Source of the DNA: Betaproteobacteria bacterium UBA7395
GTDB taxonomy: Bacteria; Pseudomonadota; Gammaproteobacteria; Burkholderiales; Rhodocyclaceae
DNA length: 7,940 nt
NCBI GenBank assembly: GCA_002470165.1
Contig: DKNF01000110.1
Coordinates: 1 to 7,940, forward strand
Direction: 5' to 3'
This document shows positions 7,063 through 7,940 of this stretch, one piece after another. Made by a program: the position numbers and the translations under genes. The stretch's first letter is position 1, and every line of letters begins with the position of its first letter. The notes under the pieces are model-generated. The model was not told the origin of the DNA. It saw only the letters and a program-made list of their open reading frames with translations, and did not search any database.

Positions 7063-7940
7063 TTAAACGTTGAGCAGCAGGCGGGCCGGATCTTCCAGCG
7101 CTTCCTTCATGGTCACCAGACCGAGGACGGCTTCGCGGCCATCGATGATGCGGTGATCGTAGGACATCGCCAGATAGTTCATCGGACGCACGACGACCTG
7201 ACCGTTTTCGACGACGGCACGGTCCTTGGTGGCGTGGATGCCGAGGATGGCCGACTGCGGCGGGTTGATGATCGGGGTGGACATCATCGAACCGAAGATG
7301 CCGCCGTTCGAGATCGAGAAGGTGCCGCCGGTCAGTTCTTCGATCGACAGCTTGCCGTCCTTGGCCTTGGCGCCGAATTCGGCGATCTTCTTCTCGATGT
7401 CGGCGATCGACATCTGGTCGGCGTTGCGCAGGATCGGCACCACCAGGCCGCGCGGCGAACCGACGGCGATGCCGATGTCGATGTAGCCGTGGTAAACGAT
7501 GTCGTTACCGTCGACCGAAGCGTTCAGGATCGGGAACTTCTGCAGCGCGGCAACGGCGGCCTTGACGAAGAAGCCCATGAAGCCGAGGCGAACGCCATGG
7601 GTCTTCTCGAACTTCTCGCCGTACTGCTTGCGCAGGGCCATGACCGGGGCCATGTTGACTTCGTTGAACGTGGTCAGGATGGCGTTGGTCTGTTGCGACT
7701 GCAGCAGACGCTCGGCGATGCGGGCGCGCAGGCGCGTCATCGGCACACGCTCTTCGGTGCGGTCTCCAAGGGCGACACCGGTCGGCGGCACCGGCAGCGA
7801 GGTCGTCGACTTGGCAGCGACAACCGGACCGGCAGCCGGCTTGGCCTGGGCGGCCACGGCGTCTTCCTTGGTCACGCGACCGCCACGACCGGAACCGGCG
7901 ACGTCGGCGGCAGCGATGCCCTTCTCGTCGAGGATCTTGC
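7063..7940 (-). CDS. odhB: Dihydrolipoyl succinyltransferase, E2 of 2-oxoglutarate dehydrogenase (partial, N-terminus beyond window)
   Basis: Visible are 291 C-terminal residues, ending at TAA 7063-7065. They start inside the peripheral-subunit binding domain ([20 protein letters not shown], then RVTKEDA), which docks E1/E3. An Ala/Pro-rich linker follows, and then the catalytic acyltransferase domain. The active-site block [17 protein letters not shown] places the catalytic histidine codon at 7153-7155 and the aspartate four residues on. The blocks [11 protein letters not shown] and [11 protein letters not shown] match SucB/OdhB rather than the acetyltransferase AceF. The enzyme moves the succinyl group from lipoyl-lysine to CoA in the TCA cycle and forms the core of the complex. 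The lipoyl domain should lie past the right edge, with E1 further upstream. The GTG at 7875 is an internal valine codon, not a start. Adjacency to lpdA supports the call. Confidence 0.96.
   Translation of the reverse strand, partial: KILDEKGIAAADVAGSGRGGRVTKEDAVAAQAKPAAGPVVAAKSTTSLPVPPTGVALGDRTEERVPMTRLRARIAERLLQSQQTNAILTTFNEVNMAPVMALRKQYGEKFEKTHGVRLGFMGFFVKAAVAALQKFPILNASVDGNDIVYHGYIDIGIAVGSPRGLVVPILRNADQMSIADIEKKIAEFGAKAKDGKLSIEELTGGTFSISNGGIFGSMMSTPIINPPQSAILGIHATKDRAVVENGQVVVRPMNYLAMSYDHRIIDGREAVLGLVTMKEALEDPARLLLNV

Noticed and set aside
7063..7875. A start of the E2 gene at GTG 7875
   Set aside because: The frame stays open to the window edge and the preceding residues complete the E3/E1-binding domain, so this valine codon is internal.

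Overview
The window is GC-rich and densely coded. Every gene I can support lies on the minus strand, so transcription runs from high to low coordinates. Gene content, and the order odhB-lpdA-zapE at the end of a 2-oxoglutarate dehydrogenase cluster, suggest a betaproteobacterium, perhaps of the Rhodocyclales (Dechloromonas/Azospira-like). That placement is inferred from gene order and protein character, not from a search.

Region 1 (7940 to about 5517) is central metabolism. It holds the C-terminal three quarters or so of the 2-oxoglutarate dehydrogenase E2 subunit (odhB, cut by the window edge) and then the complete E3 subunit, dihydrolipoyl dehydrogenase (lpdA). A GC-rich stem-loop lies between them, and a strong intrinsic terminator follows lpdA. 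E1 (odhA/sucA) would be expected just beyond the right edge.

Region 2 (5467 to 3541) holds zapE, the AFG1-like cell-division ATPase, followed 10 nt later by a small exported protein. That protein looks like a miniature secretin: a secretin-N/NolW-like domain plus part of a secretin beta domain. The second gene's Shine-Dalgarno sequence overlaps the zapE stop codon, so the two are probably co-translated.

Region 3 (3496 to 1 and beyond) is the most interesting part. Three overlapping genes encode a TonB-dependent outer-membrane receptor, a periplasmic YfiR-family protein and a membrane histidine kinase whose periplasmic segment looks like a CHASE8 domain. The stop and start codons overlap at both junctions. 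In the Pseudomonas YfiBNR system, periplasmic YfiR represses a CHASE8-HAMP-GGDEF diguanylate cyclase (YfiN) and the outer-membrane lipoprotein YfiB relieves it. Here the same sensing parts seem to be joined to a TonB-dependent receptor at the outer membrane and a phosphorelay kinase at the inner membrane. This suggests a three-compartment signalling chain. The kinase runs off the left edge just after its H-box, so its ATPase domain and any receiver domains are not visible.

There is no gene-free stretch above 300 bases, and I saw no tRNA, rRNA, CRISPR array or insertion sequence.
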